A DNA stretch of 64,000 bases, taken from contig NC_134109.1 in the NCBI RefSeq assembly GCF_040939455.1, positions 73,561,001 to 73,625,000 on the forward strand, in the 5' to 3' direction. The notes under the pieces were generated by a model that searched no databases, was not told the origin of the DNA, and saw only the letters and a list, made by a program, of their open reading frames with translations. The DNA is from Microcebus murinus. Taxonomy: Eukaryota > Chordata > Mammalia > Primates > Cheirogaleidae. This document shows, one piece after another, positions 1-11,345 of the stretch. How positions within the stretch are numbered: position 1 is the first letter of the stretch; every line of letters begins with the position of its first letter. Position numbers and translations under genes: made by a program.

Positions 1-1565
1 CTTAGGTATCTCACATTCTGTGAAACCTCAGAGCAGTCACCTGTTCCTAGGTTTATGACCATGGGTCCTGACAGTGCTTGAGTGACAAGGATCCATCTTT
101 CCCTTAAAATCCTCCTTTTCAAGTTTATAGTCTTAGCTTTGTGTTCATTTGTATATGAGAAAATACAATCTGAGTATAGCCAGTTGGCTCATTAAATGAA
201 CCTTTATTAGATGAGAAATTAATGTTTTTCAAAGAACAAATTTCAGCTCAGTCATATTACCTATAAAAACAAAAGCCACTAAAACCTCTTGGACTCTTGG
301 AATACAGAATGTTCTTTGAGTGAGAAATGAAGGTGCACAGGAAAAGGGGTGAAATATTTCCCATTTCTTCCCTTGTCTTTCTCTTCTGTTTCAGCAAGAT
401 TGATGTAATTGATGATGTATACCTTATGAAGCCACACACAATCCCATCTCTGTAACTTTTCTAAATGACTGACCAGAAAATGCTCCCTCCTCTATATCTA
501 TGCACAGCCCACACGTCCCTGTGACGCCCGGAGCCCTTTGGCTTTTACAGACCTCACATTCCCCTGAACTCACACATATGTGATTATAAAGCTTACCTTT
601 CCAATTACTTGATTATTTTAAGTCAGGTAAGATCATGTTGTATCAAATAATTTTATCCATGTGTATGTATTTTCTCAATTGCATTGTAAGCTCTTCAAGG
701 GTAAAGGCATTATGTTATTATGCTTTTCATGGGTATAGCTTAGCAGAGCATATGCTAAGTGTTTGAATAAAAATGAGAGCCTTGTTCATGAGTCTCCTGG
801 TTATGGTAATCTGCAGATGAAGTGTTACTTTCACTTACAAAAAAAATCTTCTATTACAGAGGGCTATGCTATGGCTACTGATTTTATGGCAAATTATGGC
901 TGAATATATCCTCTACTCTTTCTCACAGTAGCCAGACCCCTACCATGGCAACGAATAGAGAACACCATGAACAGAGAAAGACTGCGGCAAGACCTAGACA
1001 TCCAACCTGAAATTCACTTGCAGGTTTGACTGCCACTGCACATAGTTTACAGGCTTCTGCAGTTACTTTTGCCATAGAGTTAATTTCTGACAAATTAGTA
1101 GGATCCCATAGATTCTGTTTTCAATCTCTACTCAAGATAACATCATTTATCTTTTTATTTCTTCATTCTATCAATCATTTTTCTACTCTACTCTCCATGC
1201 TTACTGAATACCTATGGTATGTGCCAGATATTGCTCTAGCTTTTAATTTCAGTTAAAAATTTCAGAATTTCAATTAATAAGAAATTTTCTGTCCACTAGA
1301 AGTTTTCAGCCTAGGAGTGAAAGCAAAATGTAACTAGACAATGCAAATAAAGTGTGACAACACTATGAACATGTCCAGTGGGGGAGCATTAACTATAGCT
1401 TCATGTCGAGTATAGGTACTATTATTTCCTATTTATAGATAAGAAATATTGTCAATGCTATGGCTGGATGCACACACAGTCCACACAAATATTCTGTAGG
1501 GAATATAGAATAGGGGCATGTCAAAAATGCTCTTTGTTTTCAAGCATGAACTTTGTAGCACATAC
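1..1565. other. Intron after exon 27 (incomplete)
   Basis: AT-rich intron without coding exons. About 690-775 resembles the 3' end of L2 (TTGTAAGCTC, then a GTTTGAATAA-like end). About 1190-1240 and 1405-1445 resemble two parts of one MIR on the + strand. The remainder shows nothing recognisable. Confidence 0.6.
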
Positions 1566-1694
1566 CTGGATGTATTCTGTAAGAGAGTTAAAAATCTGCT
1601 TGGTGACTGCCAGAGCTTTGGAAAAATTGTGCTGTCCAGATTCATCAATGATGTCCTTCCCTGAATAATACCAGTAGAAATCACTGATTGATTC
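1566..1694 (-). CDS. RYR3: RYR3 window exon 27, second Ca2+-site glutamate (129 bp)
   Basis: 43 codons, phase 0 at both ends: [43 protein letters not shown]. The Glu in SLTEYIQ aligns with RyR1 E3967, the second core-solenoid residue of the Ca2+ activation site. Acceptor TTTTTAG, donor GTATGT. The following exon (starting GPCIGNQQ in human) is not found in the remaining 1565 bp, so it lies outside the window. Confidence 0.97.
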
Positions 1695-1964
1695 CTAAAA
1701 ACAAACAAGTAGAGCTTAGTATTTCTCAGACTTCAGTCAATGAAGCTAAACTTGCTGTTTAAAAAGAGTATAAGAGAATCTCTATGACCTTTTTGCTATG
1801 ACAGGAGCCAGGAAGTCTGTGAGTAAGTACAGAGATATCTGACCCCTGGCATCTTTCAAGCACAACTATCTCTCCGCAGGAAAGAATGGATAGGAGAGAG
1901 GATAGCCTTCAACTGGAACTGAGAGACTATGATATAGGACAATTTATTCAAAGTGAAAAAAACG

Positions 1965-2067
1965 TACATTAAAAGTAATAATGATTGTTATCCAAATAAT
2001 AACGACAGCAGCAACATAACAGCTAACATTGTACGCTCCATACATTGTTCTAAGCACATTACATATA
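1965..2067 (+). repeat. MIR, 5' half
   Basis: Contains ACAGCTAACATTGTACGCTC and GTTCTAAGCACATTACATA, recognisable as the MIR stretch 'agctaacatttattgag ... gttctaagcgctttacat'. It breaks at ACATATA, where the Tigger terminal repeat begins. Confidence 0.7.
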
Positions 2068-4435
2068 CAGGCATACCTCGGACATATTGCCGGTTTGATT
2101 ATAGACCACTGCAATAAAGCGAATGTTTCAATAAAGCAAGTTACACAAAATTTTTGGTTTCCTAGTGTATATATAAGTTACGTTTACACTATACTGTAGT
2201 CTGTTGGGTGTGCAACAGCATTATGTCTAAAAAATGTACATACCTTAATTAAAATATACATTATTGCTAAAAAAATTCTAACAGCCATCTGAGCCTTTAG
2301 TGAATCATAATCTTTCTGCTGGTGGAGGGTCTTGCCTCGATGTTGATGGCAGCTGACTCATCAGGGTTGTGGTTGCTAAAGGGTGGGATGGCTGTGGCAG
2401 TATCTTTGAATGAGACAATCATAAAATTTGCTGCATCAATTGATCCTTCCTTTTACAAAAGATTTCTCTATAGTGTGCAAGGCTGTTTGATAGCATTTTA
2501 CCCATAATAAAACTTCTTTCAAAATTGGAGTCAATCCTCTCAAACCCAGCTGCTGCTTTATCAACTAAGTTTATAGAATCTTCTAAATCTTTTGTTGTTA
2601 TCTTAACAATATACACAGCATCTTTACGAGGAGTAGATTCCATCACAAGAAACCATTTTTTTTGTTCATTCATAAGAAGCAACTCTTCATCCATTGAAGT
2701 TTTATTATGAGATTGTAGCAGTTCAGTCACATCTTCAGGCCCCACTTCTAATTCTAGTTCTTACTTCCACCCCATCTGCAGTTATTTCCTCCACTGAAGT
2801 CTTGAACCCCTCAAAGTCATCCATGAGGGTTGGGATCAACTTCTTCCAAACTCCTGTTAATGTTGATGTTTTGCCCTCATTCCTGAATCACAAATGTTCT
2901 TAATGGCACTTAGAGATTCAGAAAGTTCTCAGTTTACTTTGTCCAGATCCATTAGAGAAATCACTATCTATGGCAACCGTAAGCCTTCTGAAATGTATTT
3001 CTTAATACATTCTTTAATAATAAGACTTGAAAGTCAAAATTACCTCTTGATCCACAGGGTGCAAAATGGATATTGTGTTTGCAGGCATGAAAAAAACATT
3101 AATCCCCTTGTACATCTCTCTCAGAGCTCTTGGGTGACTAGCTGCATGGTTAGTGAGCAATAGTATTTTGAAAGGAATCTTTTTTTCTGCGAAGTAGATC
3201 TCGACAATGGGCTTAAACCATTCAGTAAACCAGGCTATAAACAGAATACAGTCATCCAGGCTTTGCTGTTCCATTTATAGAGCACAGGCAGAGTAGTTTC
3301 AGCATAATTTTTAAGAGCTCTGGGATTTACAGAACAGTAAATGATCATTGGCTTCAACTCAAAGTCATCAGCTTAATTGGTCTCTAAACAAGAGAGTCAG
3401 CCTGTCCTTTGAAGATTTGAAGGCAGGCTTGACTACTCCTCTCTAAGCTATGGAAGTCTTAGATGGTATCTTTTCCTCATAGAAGGCTGTTTTCATCTAT
3501 AATGAAAGTCTGTTGTTTAGTGTAGCCACCTTCATCAATGATCTTAGCTAGCTCTTCTGGATAACCTGATGCTTCCCCTTGTATTTTTATTTCATGGGGA
3601 TGCCTTCTTTTCTTAAGCCTCATGAAATAACCTCTGCTAGCTTCCAACTTCTCTTTTGCAGCTTCCTCACCTCCCTCACCATTTATAGAGTTGAAGAGGC
3701 TAGCTTGCTCTGGATTAGGCTTTGGCTTATGGGAACGTTGTGGCTAGTTTGCTTTTCCATTCAGACCACTAAAGCTTTCTCCGTATCTGTAATAAGGCTG
3801 CTTCACTTTCTTATTATGCATGTGTTCACTGGAGTAGCACTTTTAACTTCTTCAAGAACTTTTCCTTTGCATTCACAACTTGGCTAATTGTTTAGTGCAA
3901 GAGGTCTAGCTTTTGGACTACCTTGGCTTTTGACATGCCTTCCTCACTAAGCTTAATAATTTCTAGCTTTTGATTTTAAAATTCTTTCACCTTAATAGAG
4001 GCCACTTTAATAACCTGTAGGTTTATTAATTGGCCTAATTTCATATTGTTGTGTCTCAGGGAACAGGTAAGCCCAAGGAGAGGTGGAGACTGAGGAATGG
4101 CTGGTCAGCATAGCACTCAGAACACACACGACATTTATGGATTAAGTTCACCCTCTCATCTGGCCACAGTGCATGGTGCACAAAAACAATTACAATAGCA
4201 ACATCAAAGTTCACCATAATAGATCATGATAACAGGTATAATGGTAATGAAAAGGTTTGAAATCTATTGTGAGAATCACCAAAATGTGATAGAGAGACAA
4301 AGTGAGCACATGCTGTTGGAAAAATGGCACTGATAGACTTGCGTGACACAGGTTGCCACAAACCTCCAATTTGTTAAAAGACACAGTACCTGTGCAGTGC
4401 AATAAAGCAAAGTGCAATAAAATGAGGTATGCCCA
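2068..4435 (-). mobile_element. Near-full-length Tigger (pogo/Tc1-mariner) DNA transposon
   Basis: Begins CAGGCATACCTCG and ends with GAGGTATGCC, the Tigger1-type terminal inverted repeats. Just inside the ends are AATAAAGCGAA and AATAAAGCAAAGTGCAATAA. TA flanks both ends. On the minus strand, remnants of a DDE transposase are readable: around 3014-3274 a stretch contains [20 protein letters not shown] and ILHPVDQ, typical of Tigger. The catalytic Asp expected before the NHA/NAP motif reads Thr, and many stops break the frame, so the element is inactive. Length, about 2.37 kb, is close to an intact Tigger1. Confidence 0.88.
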
Positions 4436-4575
4436 TATTAAACCTCTTAATCTTTACTACCACTCTAAGAGACATGCCCCTAGTCATTTTATCCACGAGA
4501 AAACTGGAACATAGGGAGGTTAAATACATTGCTACAGGTTGTAAGTTAGTAAGTGGCAGAAGAAGAATGAGGAAT
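4436..4575 (+). repeat. MIR, 3' half
   Basis: Continues the MIR broken at 2067: TTAAACCTCTTAATCTTTAC, ACGAGAAAACTGGAACATAG, then GGAGGTTAAATACATTGC and TAGTAAGTGGCAGA, the standard MIR order. Confidence 0.75.
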
Positions 4576-5020
4576 CAGTAAAGAGAAAAAACCCTTTTTT
4601 ATGTTTGTGTAGATTTTCTCTATGTAATTTGGACTTCCTTTAAACAATTAAGCCAAGTGACTTCTCAACACTAAGAACTTTTAGACTCTTTTTGTTCCCA
4701 TCACCTTGTGTCACTCTTTTTCCTATTGAAATCTGCTCTCATTACAGGTTGTTGTATAGCTCTTGGCACTGAAGCTAGGTTTTCAGTGGTAAAATTAAAG
4801 CAAACCAACATTTGATACTAAATGATTTGGTATTTAACCACCTTAGTCTTCAAACGTACTTGTTAGGCATTTGACTTTCCATGGGTGTGTGGACATATAT
4901 TCCACTGTCTTCCTGACTGGGGCTTGACTGTAACCCAGGCCTTCCCTGACATGTGTGACTGTCTCTAGCTTTTGGGAGTACAGGTGAGGGGGTGCCATCG
5001 TCCAGGGCCTTCCCACTAAC

Positions 5021-5109
5021 CTGCAGACGCAGAAGGTAGTCCACGGTGCTGATGATGATGTTCACGGTGGTGGTGTTGCCCATCTGAGTCCGCAGGAAGT
5101 TCTGGAAGT
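5021..5109 (-). CDS. RYR3: RYR3 window exon 26 (89 bp)
   Basis: Reads [20 protein letters not shown] then [10 protein letters not shown], the core of the RIH-associated domain shared by RyRs and IP3 receptors. Acceptor CTCTCAG, donor GTTAGT. Human RYR3 has VNVII where this copy has VNIII, as far as I recall. Confidence 0.97.
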
Positions 5110-5541
5110 CTGAGAGTATCAGTGCTGGGTCAGAACCCATCCCTGGCATGCCCTCTCAGCTGAGCTCAGAAGAGACCCACTATGTGAAAAGCCTTACAAG
5201 GATAGCATGTTCGGGTCCTGGCAGATCCCACAGGTCAGAGCTCTGCTCTGAGTCCCCCCAACCCGCTGACATCAGAAACTGGACTTCGTGAGCCCTAAGG
5301 GGCTAGATGAAAAGGGCTGGGTAGATTCACCATCTGAAGGTTCTGAAAGCAGCTTAACCTTGGTGGCACTAAATAACATTAGCTATGAAGTTAAAGGTCA
5401 TTTTACATAGAGATTGAGGAATGGATGAACTGATGTCTTGAGTTAGCAACTGGTGGTATCAGACGGGGCATATTGAACTGAATTATAATTCTACACCTGA
5501 AAATGTCATTTTCCCTTAACAGATCAATCTGTTCCACTCAC

Positions 5542-5622
5542 CACTGTTATGTCCCTCACAAAGTAACTGCAGGAATCTAAAGAGATCACGCGTGAACTCG
5601 TCATTCTGGAGTACTTTTTCAC
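5542..5622 (-). CDS. RYR3: RYR3 window exon 25, Ca2+-site glutamate (81 bp)
   Basis: Encodes [18 protein letters not shown] then LLCEGHNS. The Glu in LLCEGHN aligns with RyR1 E3893, one of the residues of the cytosolic Ca2+ activation site in the core solenoid. The exon also begins the RIH-associated domain. Acceptor TTTCAAG, donor GTGAGT. One base of an Asp codon is left for the next exon. Confidence 0.97.
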
Positions 5623-6028
5623 CTTGAAAACACAAAATGTCGATGAGCATTTGTTTGACTTCTTAACGCAGAACACTTTGTAAAGTTAATGATCGTAAAA
5701 ATGATAGAGGAGTTGTGTCAGAATGGTTTGGAAAAGGAACTTTGCGTGAATGGTGATAAACTTGATTAAACTGAGCTCAGGCTGCAGAGCACAATGCCCA
5801 AGAAATGCATTTGTAACAGAAACAACTGGGACAGTGGCAGGAAATGGTTCACAGTCCATAACCCATGCTTTACAGATGGAAGACACTTCTTTAATTAAGC
5901 ACCAAACTGCTGAGTTAAACTCGACATGCAGCCACCAAGCCTAAAATGTGTCTGCACTGGGGCAATTAAATGAGATCTCTTAGGATTCACACACATGGTA
6001 GGAACTCAGGCCAGAAACTCAAACTTAC

Positions 6029-6046
6029 CACGCTCACGAACAATGA
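6029..6046 (-). CDS. RYR3: RYR3 window exon 24, 18-bp microexon (ASII-type)
   Basis: Contributes LIVRER together with the flanking split codons, between acceptor TCACCAG and donor GTAAGT. RYR1 exon 83 (ASII, 18 bp, residues 3865-3870, VINRQN) occupies the same place and is skipped in some transcripts. Here skipping would keep frame, because 18 bp is six codons and the exon-23 end and exon-25 start are compatible. Counting from the ASI-type microexon, this is the 13th exon on, exactly the RYR1 spacing (70 to 83). Confidence 0.9.
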
Positions 6047-6303
6047 CTGGTGATAAGAGAAAAACAGAAGAATACAAAGTCAGAAAACCATAAACACCAT
6101 GACAAAATGTCTTTAGTTAAATTGGCTTTATGAACACGTCCAGGCTGAATGCTGGCTTTATCAAAGCTACTGATGGAAACATTTTGCTGAACCTGATCAA
6201 GTCTTTGCAGATTAAGAAGCAGTAAGCATGGACTCTGACCAGAAATAGTTAATTAAGGTTTTAATCAGGAAGAAAATGGCCTTCGCATTCATCAGCTACT
6301 CAC

Positions 6304-6377
6304 GTGTTCCTTCTTCAGTCACCATTCCCAGGCCTTCAGCTTTGTTCTGCCTCTCAAATGCATTCAAATCAAGGACA
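6304..6377 (-). CDS. RYR3: RYR3 window exon 23 (74 bp)
   Basis: Reads [19 protein letters not shown] then TEEGT, leaving one base of a Leu codon. RyR1 has [20 protein letters not shown]. Acceptor TTAAAAG is weak in pyrimidines; donor GTGAGT. It precedes the 18-bp microexon. Confidence 0.96.
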
Positions 6378-6915
6378 CTTTTAATAGACAAAAGGAAACA
6401 AGGTTCAGGGCTATGCACACTGGGAAGGCAGCTGTCTAACGTCAATGTATTGACTAAGAATATCCTGTCCCTGTATTGTCATAAATGGACTAACACATTA
6501 CAGTGTGCTTGAAAGGCTCTGGTTCCTTGTCTTTGTGCCACGCAGTGTTGTGTAAGAAGGCTGATAGCTCACAGACCTTGTCAGGTATGAGAGGGGTCAT
6601 AGCCACTTGCGGTGACTATCATTGTTCATCCGATTGGAGTCCTTTCTTACAGATGAAGATTTAGAAAGGCTCCCCCAATAAAGAAGAAATGATTTGTTTC
6701 TAAGATTTCTTAAGGAAAAGCTTATCTTAAACTGCCCTAATTAATGTTTGCCTCCTACCTTTACCTACTTCCTTGGAGAGTCACAAGGAATTGTGGTTGC
6801 CAGCGCTTAGGATGAGTACTGATGGGGGAGCCACAAACTTCCAGATTTGGAAGGGTCATACTGTTTGATGATTCCTGCATCGTTCAGGAGCCAACAGCAG
6901 CCAAGATTAAGCTTT

Positions 6916-7209
6916 CCTTTTTTTTTTTTTGAGACAGAATCTCACTCTGTTGCTCGGGCTAGAGTGCCTTGGGTCCAGCCTAGCTCACAGCAACCTCAAA
7001 CTTCTAGGCTCAAGCGATCCTCCTGCCTCAGCCTCCTGAGTAGCTGGGACTATAGGCATGTGCCACCATGCCCGGCTAATTTTTTCTATCTATTTTTAGT
7101 TGGCTCATTAATTTCTTTCTATTTTTTGTAGAGGCTATTTTTAGTCTCATTTTTGCTCAGGCTGGTCTTGAACTCCTGAGCTCAAACGATCCACCTGCCT
7201 CGGCCTCCC
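6916..7209 (-). mobile_element. Alu, strepsirrhine type, 5'-truncated
   Basis: Reverse-orientation Alu: poly-T, then GAGACAGAATCTCACTCTGT, both arms and the lineage linker TTGGCTCATTAATTTCTTTC. It stops at CCTCGGCCTCCCA, so about 40 bp of the Alu 5' end are missing. A 13-bp target duplication AAGATTAAGCTTT stands at 6903-6915 and 7210-7222, so the truncation happened at insertion. Confidence 0.88.
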
Positions 7210-8477
7210 AAGATTAAGCTTTTTTATAGGCAATGATGTCTCTCGGTGTTTCTGAACTTGTGACAAGTTGGTCTCATTTTTGTCCCTACTTCCCCCAACC
7301 TTCCCCATCACAGCCCCTGCTGAATTTTACTTAGCCAGGAAGCCCTAGCACAACCACAAAGCCTGACAAGAACACTATATAATCGTGTTATTTCTAAGTA
7401 GGGCTCATTCTGTTTTACTAACAGAGTCTAACTCCTTCCCTAATCTGAAAGATTTCATAGAATACAGAACACAAGGTCTCAAAAGAATAGCCATATTCTT
7501 CTTAGGGAAACTATGGCCAAGTCCATTAGGAATCTGCAAAGCTCAGCCTTTCTTTTACCCTCAGGCAAAGAAAATGACTGTCAGACTAGAAATACATTAG
7601 GGAAAAATTCAGCATCCCTGCTCTCTTTTTAGGGAGTCACATACATTCTGCAAGTTAGGTAAATTTTAAATAGAAAACAGTGAAATCTCTATTGCTATCT
7701 TTGTTGCTGTTTTCCCAGATTCTGCTGGAAAAAGGCCCCACTCAACACACAAAATTGTCCTCTACTTTGGTTTTGCTATCAGGGGAGGATAATATGGAAA
7801 AGGACATTTGGATGTAGTTGCTTTGAAGTAGCAGTTTTGATTATGCATCTATGCAATACACATTTCTGATTCTTGCTCCATCCCTAAACACACATTTTGA
7901 ATATATTAATCCTTCTACTGCTTAAATATTTTACAAATATGTATTATTTTTATAATCGTCAGAAAACATTAAGATATCTTAAAACTTCTGCTAGAACTCA
8001 CTTGGCATCTAAGTGTAAATCACATGTCTTTCCAAGTCATTATTATAAATGAGTTTATCAATATTAAGTATTACAGAACACTGAGAGAACTCAGAAATTT
8101 AATGGATAGCTTCACGAGCAACATGGAACTGATTTGCCTTAATTTTTGCCATCTCTGAGTTCACAGGTACTATTTTACCCTCAGTGATTGAAGTCTGGCA
8201 ATATTGCATTTTCTTTTCCTGGGAGAGATAATAAACGAATAGACTGTAGTTGGAAAAAAATGTATAGGGCTGAGAACAAGAGACCATATTGCAGCTCAAA
8301 TATGCTCCCTTCTGTCCCAGGGTATAATATTTACCCAATCAAATAAGATTAGCAAAGTTATGAAGTCTACCAAAAGAAAAGATGTCGTTCTAAATCTTCA
8401 AATGAAAAACATAATATTCCATTTTAAAGCCTATTAATTGGAAGCAAATAAGCTAATTAAAAATCTGATTTCTTTTA

Positions 8478-8662
8478 TTTTTATTATTATTTTTTTTTTG
8501 TATATATATTTTTAGTTGGCCAATTAATTTCTTTCTATTTATAGTAGAGACGGGGTCTCGCTCTTGCTCAGGCTGGTTTCGAACTCCTGACCTCGAGCAA
8601 TCCGCCCGCCTCGGCCTCCCAGAGAGCTAGGATTACAGGCGTGAGCCACCGCGCCCGGCCCT
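8478..8662 (-). mobile_element. Alu left monomer (FLAM-like), strepsirrhine type
   Basis: Reverse-orientation single Alu arm ending in GCCACCGCGCCCGGCC (the Alu 5' end), with the linker TTGGCCAATTAATTTCTTTC and a T/A-rich tail. Only one arm is present. The 14-bp target duplication TCTGATTTCTTTTA is perfect (8464-8477 and 8663-8676). It retains many CpGs, so it looks young. Confidence 0.88.
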
Positions 8663-9441
8663 TCTGATTTCTTTTAGAATGAGTTGCAGACTATTTAAAA
8701 GACACATGATTCTTAGAGAAGAAGCCGACCCTTCTCTTAGGAAGACGGCTGGCTCATTTCTGAAATGAACAAGTATGGTGTCCTCATGACTCTTGGTTAT
8801 ATATTGTTTATTTGTCAGAGAGTTCCACCATGAGGGGCAGCTTACACAGCCTGGTTATATAAACTGAAAGCTTAAAGCTTTGTTTAGGCTATATCAAAAT
8901 GTTCCCATACCAGGATGTACCTGTGTCAAAAAGGATGTGTCAAAATATGCAACCCCCACCCCCAAACACCCATTCAAGTTCAAAGAATTGTTAAGGGTAA
9001 AGATTAACAAAGTATTGAGTGGGTCTAATTAAAACACAACCTTGAAACATAGTGAAGTATTCCCCCTTTTTTCCATTCTTTTCTGGTCTGACTTTTGTGT
9101 GCATGTAAATTTGAGGAGACACTCTACACCCTGAGCCTCCTAGGAAAACAACATAACAAAAAAAGGAGGTAATGAAGGGTGCTTAGAAACACCACCAAAA
9201 ATAGCGGGAACGTGTGTGTTTGTGGCTAATGGAGATTACACTTTCTCCTCTGCATGTTATCTGCATGCAAACCTCAAGGCCGGAGGAGCAGTACTCACTC
9301 TCTTAGCTTTCTAAAGCAGGTGACTCCTCTCCCAATAATTCCATGGAAGGACCTTTTATTTTGTGCTCCTCTTACCCAACACCCCTTTTCCTTGCATAGG
9401 GAAGAGTTTAAAAAATGCTTATGTGGTTTTCACCTATTTAC

Positions 9442-9518
9442 CTGCAAGACTGCATAAGACCAGAAAGGCTTTGAAAGAATCCGGCATCCTTTTTCTCCTT
9501 GAGGTAATCTAGCATTTT
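9442..9518 (-). CDS. RYR3: RYR3 window exon 22 (77 bp)
   Basis: Encodes [20 protein letters not shown] then LMQSC and two bases of a Ser codon. This is a family-invariant core-solenoid helix (RyR1 KMLDYLKDKKEVGFFQS). Acceptor CTTGCAG, donor GTAAAT. Confidence 0.97.
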
Positions 9519-10857
9519 CTGCAAGGAAGACACATTATAGAAGGAAAAGCAACGAAAACTATGGCACAAATGCTGACCATCCTGATCCCGACGGAGAAAT
9601 GGCCATCCCCCAGGCACACAGGCACACTGAGTCGGACCCTTCACCTACGGAATCAGAGTCCCCTGGGGTGGGCCATGTTTATAAGGGCCCACTGGTGTTC
9701 CTGGGAGGGCAGAATTAACATTCATGGATTTACTGTCTGAAGTCTCTCCTATTTGAGAGCAAGCACCAGGATCCTGATGTAGCAATGTTTAATATTACTG
9801 AGGTATGATCTAAATAGCTCGTGCTATGAGTTTACAAACAGGACTGCAAGGAGTTTAGGCAATAATGAACCTAGTTGAAAACTCAGTATTTCTTTCACAA
9901 TGAGACGACGTTTCCTTTGTTCTCTGTTACTGGGAGGGCAGGAATCACGTCTGACATCATACAATTTTGTTAAAAAATAAATAAATAAAAGGCTCTGTAA
10001 GAAAGTCAATGGATAGCTGGTAAAAATGAGGGGCGACCTAAAAATGATAGTTCTTAATGAGAAATTTGTTTGGGATGAATGAAAGGCTGGGGAAAATCAT
10101 ATGCAATAATGATAGCTATGAACTTGGAGACTCTCAAAGGTCCTAGGATATAACCTTCATGAATGCAGAAGGTCTGTTTGAAATTCCACTTTCTTGTGCA
10201 CACAGCTGCTTTTAGCCAGAGCCGGGAGTACCTGGGAGGTAACGGTGCACCCCTGTCTTCCGCAGCCAGTTCCGATTCAGGTTGTTGAGTGAATACCGTG
10301 TGCCAGGCCCTCAGCTCTGTGCTGCTGCGTGTCGGCTCACTTATTGCTCACTAGAATGTAAGCTGCATGTTGTCAGAGGTTTTTACGCAAGGCTATACTC
10401 TCAACCCTTACTGCAGAGCCTGGTGTGGTCAGCAATCAGTAAACAGTTGTTCAATTAGTAAATGAATGAATAAAGAACAGGTGTGTGGGGTTATCGATCT
10501 CAGTTAACAGATGAGGCTCCTGGATCTTAGTAAGGCAGCTAATAAGTGAAAGGACTAAAAGAAAAGTGTAAGGCTTAGGAATCTTCTTCTGGGATTTACT
10601 TATGTCGAAATCATCTACTGATGAAAAAACTACATGTTTTTGTCTTTGATCTTGGGTAAAACCTCTTTATTAAGTACACATTTGCCTGTAGACTTTCATC
10701 CCTGGTTTTATCTGTGTCTCCAGCTACTCTTTATAATTGGCCACTAAGGACAAACTCAGCTAAGTGATTTTGGGTGGCCCCCTCTGTAGCAGTCAACACC
10801 TCTTCCCAGAAGCGTGGCAGCTGTCAGACAGGAAGACCCCAGGAACCTGCACACTAC
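9519..10857. other. Intron 21
   Basis: 1.34-kb intron. About 10330-10475 matches an L2 3' end (CTAGAATGTAAGCTGCATG, CAGAGCCTGGTGTGG, AATGAATGAATAAAG) and is preceded by a MIR/L2-like GAATACCGTGTGCCAGGCC. The rest is unremarkable. Confidence 0.55.
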
Positions 10858-10937
10858 CTGCTGCACGCCAGTGTTGCCTCCATTCAGAATGGCGATCCCC
10901 AGCTTCAGAGTCTCAACCACCATGGGGCTCATCTCAC
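10858..10937 (-). CDS. RYR3: RYR3 window exon 21 (80 bp)
   Basis: Reads EMSPMVVETLKLGIAILNGG then NTGVQQ, a core-solenoid helix pair. RyR1 has [22 protein letters not shown]. Acceptor CTGGCAG, donor GTAGTG. Confidence 0.97.
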
Positions 10938-11090
10938 CTGCCAGGGTGAAGATTCGATTCAATCACCAAAGAGACAGATGGCAAATCGCACCTACGGGTC
11001 TTTATCAGGGCTCTTTAGTCACACCTCTGTGTCCCAGCATGCTATCTCTGTGCAAGTTCCATGGACTCATCCAGAAACTAGGCACCTCAC

Positions 11091-11190
11091 CTTTGCTGGC
11101 GCTTATCATCTGAAGGACCATCTCGGCGGTACCACGCTCGTGCAGCCGAGCTTGCTGATAGAGGGTTTTCTGTTTCTCCATCTCCTTCTC
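11091..11190 (-). CDS. RYR3: RYR3 window exon 20 (100 bp)
   Basis: Encodes [20 protein letters not shown] then [13 protein letters not shown] and one base of a Gly codon. It is a charged helix followed by a conserved core-solenoid helix (RyR1 [19 protein letters not shown]). Acceptor TTCCAG, donor GTGAGG. The next intron is only 153 bp. Confidence 0.97.
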
Positions 11191-11267
11191 CTGGAAAAAC
11201 ATCACAGGAAAAGATCTATTCCCCATCCCCTAGCAGGGAGTTGACCATGGTGAGGTGAGGGAGGGAA

Positions 11268-11345
11268 TGGTATTTTTTTTTTTATTTTGGCATATTATGG
11301 GGGTACAGATTTTAAGGTTTCAATAAATGCCCTTTCCCCCCCGAA
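11268..11345 (-). mobile_element. Truncated L1 3' end
   Basis: Poly-T followed by TTTTGGCATATTATGGGGGT and ACAGATTTTAAGGTTTC, resembling reverse-orientation 3' ends of strepsirrhine L1s. Only about 75 bp is present. Possible target duplication around GAGGGAAT/GAAGGGAAT is imperfect. Confidence 0.4.

Larger units (their letters stand above)
1695..5020. other. Intron 26 (MIR interrupted by Tigger)
   Basis: Contains a MIR split by a 2.4-kb Tigger element, annotated separately. Positions 1695-1960 and 4580-5020 show no recognisable feature apart from the splice signals of the flanking exons. Confidence 0.7.
5110..6303. other. Introns 25, 24 and 23 around the ASII-type microexon
   Basis: Introns of 432, 406 and 257 bp surround exon 25 and the 18-bp microexon. 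No repeat is recognised. In the transcript the 40 nt before the microexon are pyrimidine-rich (GTATTCTTCTGTTTTTCTC). Confidence 0.6.
6378..9441. other. Intron 22
   Basis: 3.06-kb intron holding two Alu-derived insertions, annotated separately. The parts 6378-6900, 7225-8460 and 8680-9441 are AT-rich and show nothing I can name. Confidence 0.6.

Noticed and set aside
3014..3274. 86-codon Tigger transposase remnant as a domesticated gene
   Set aside because: Flanking transposase parts are full of stops, the expected catalytic Asp is replaced, and both transposon ends are still present.
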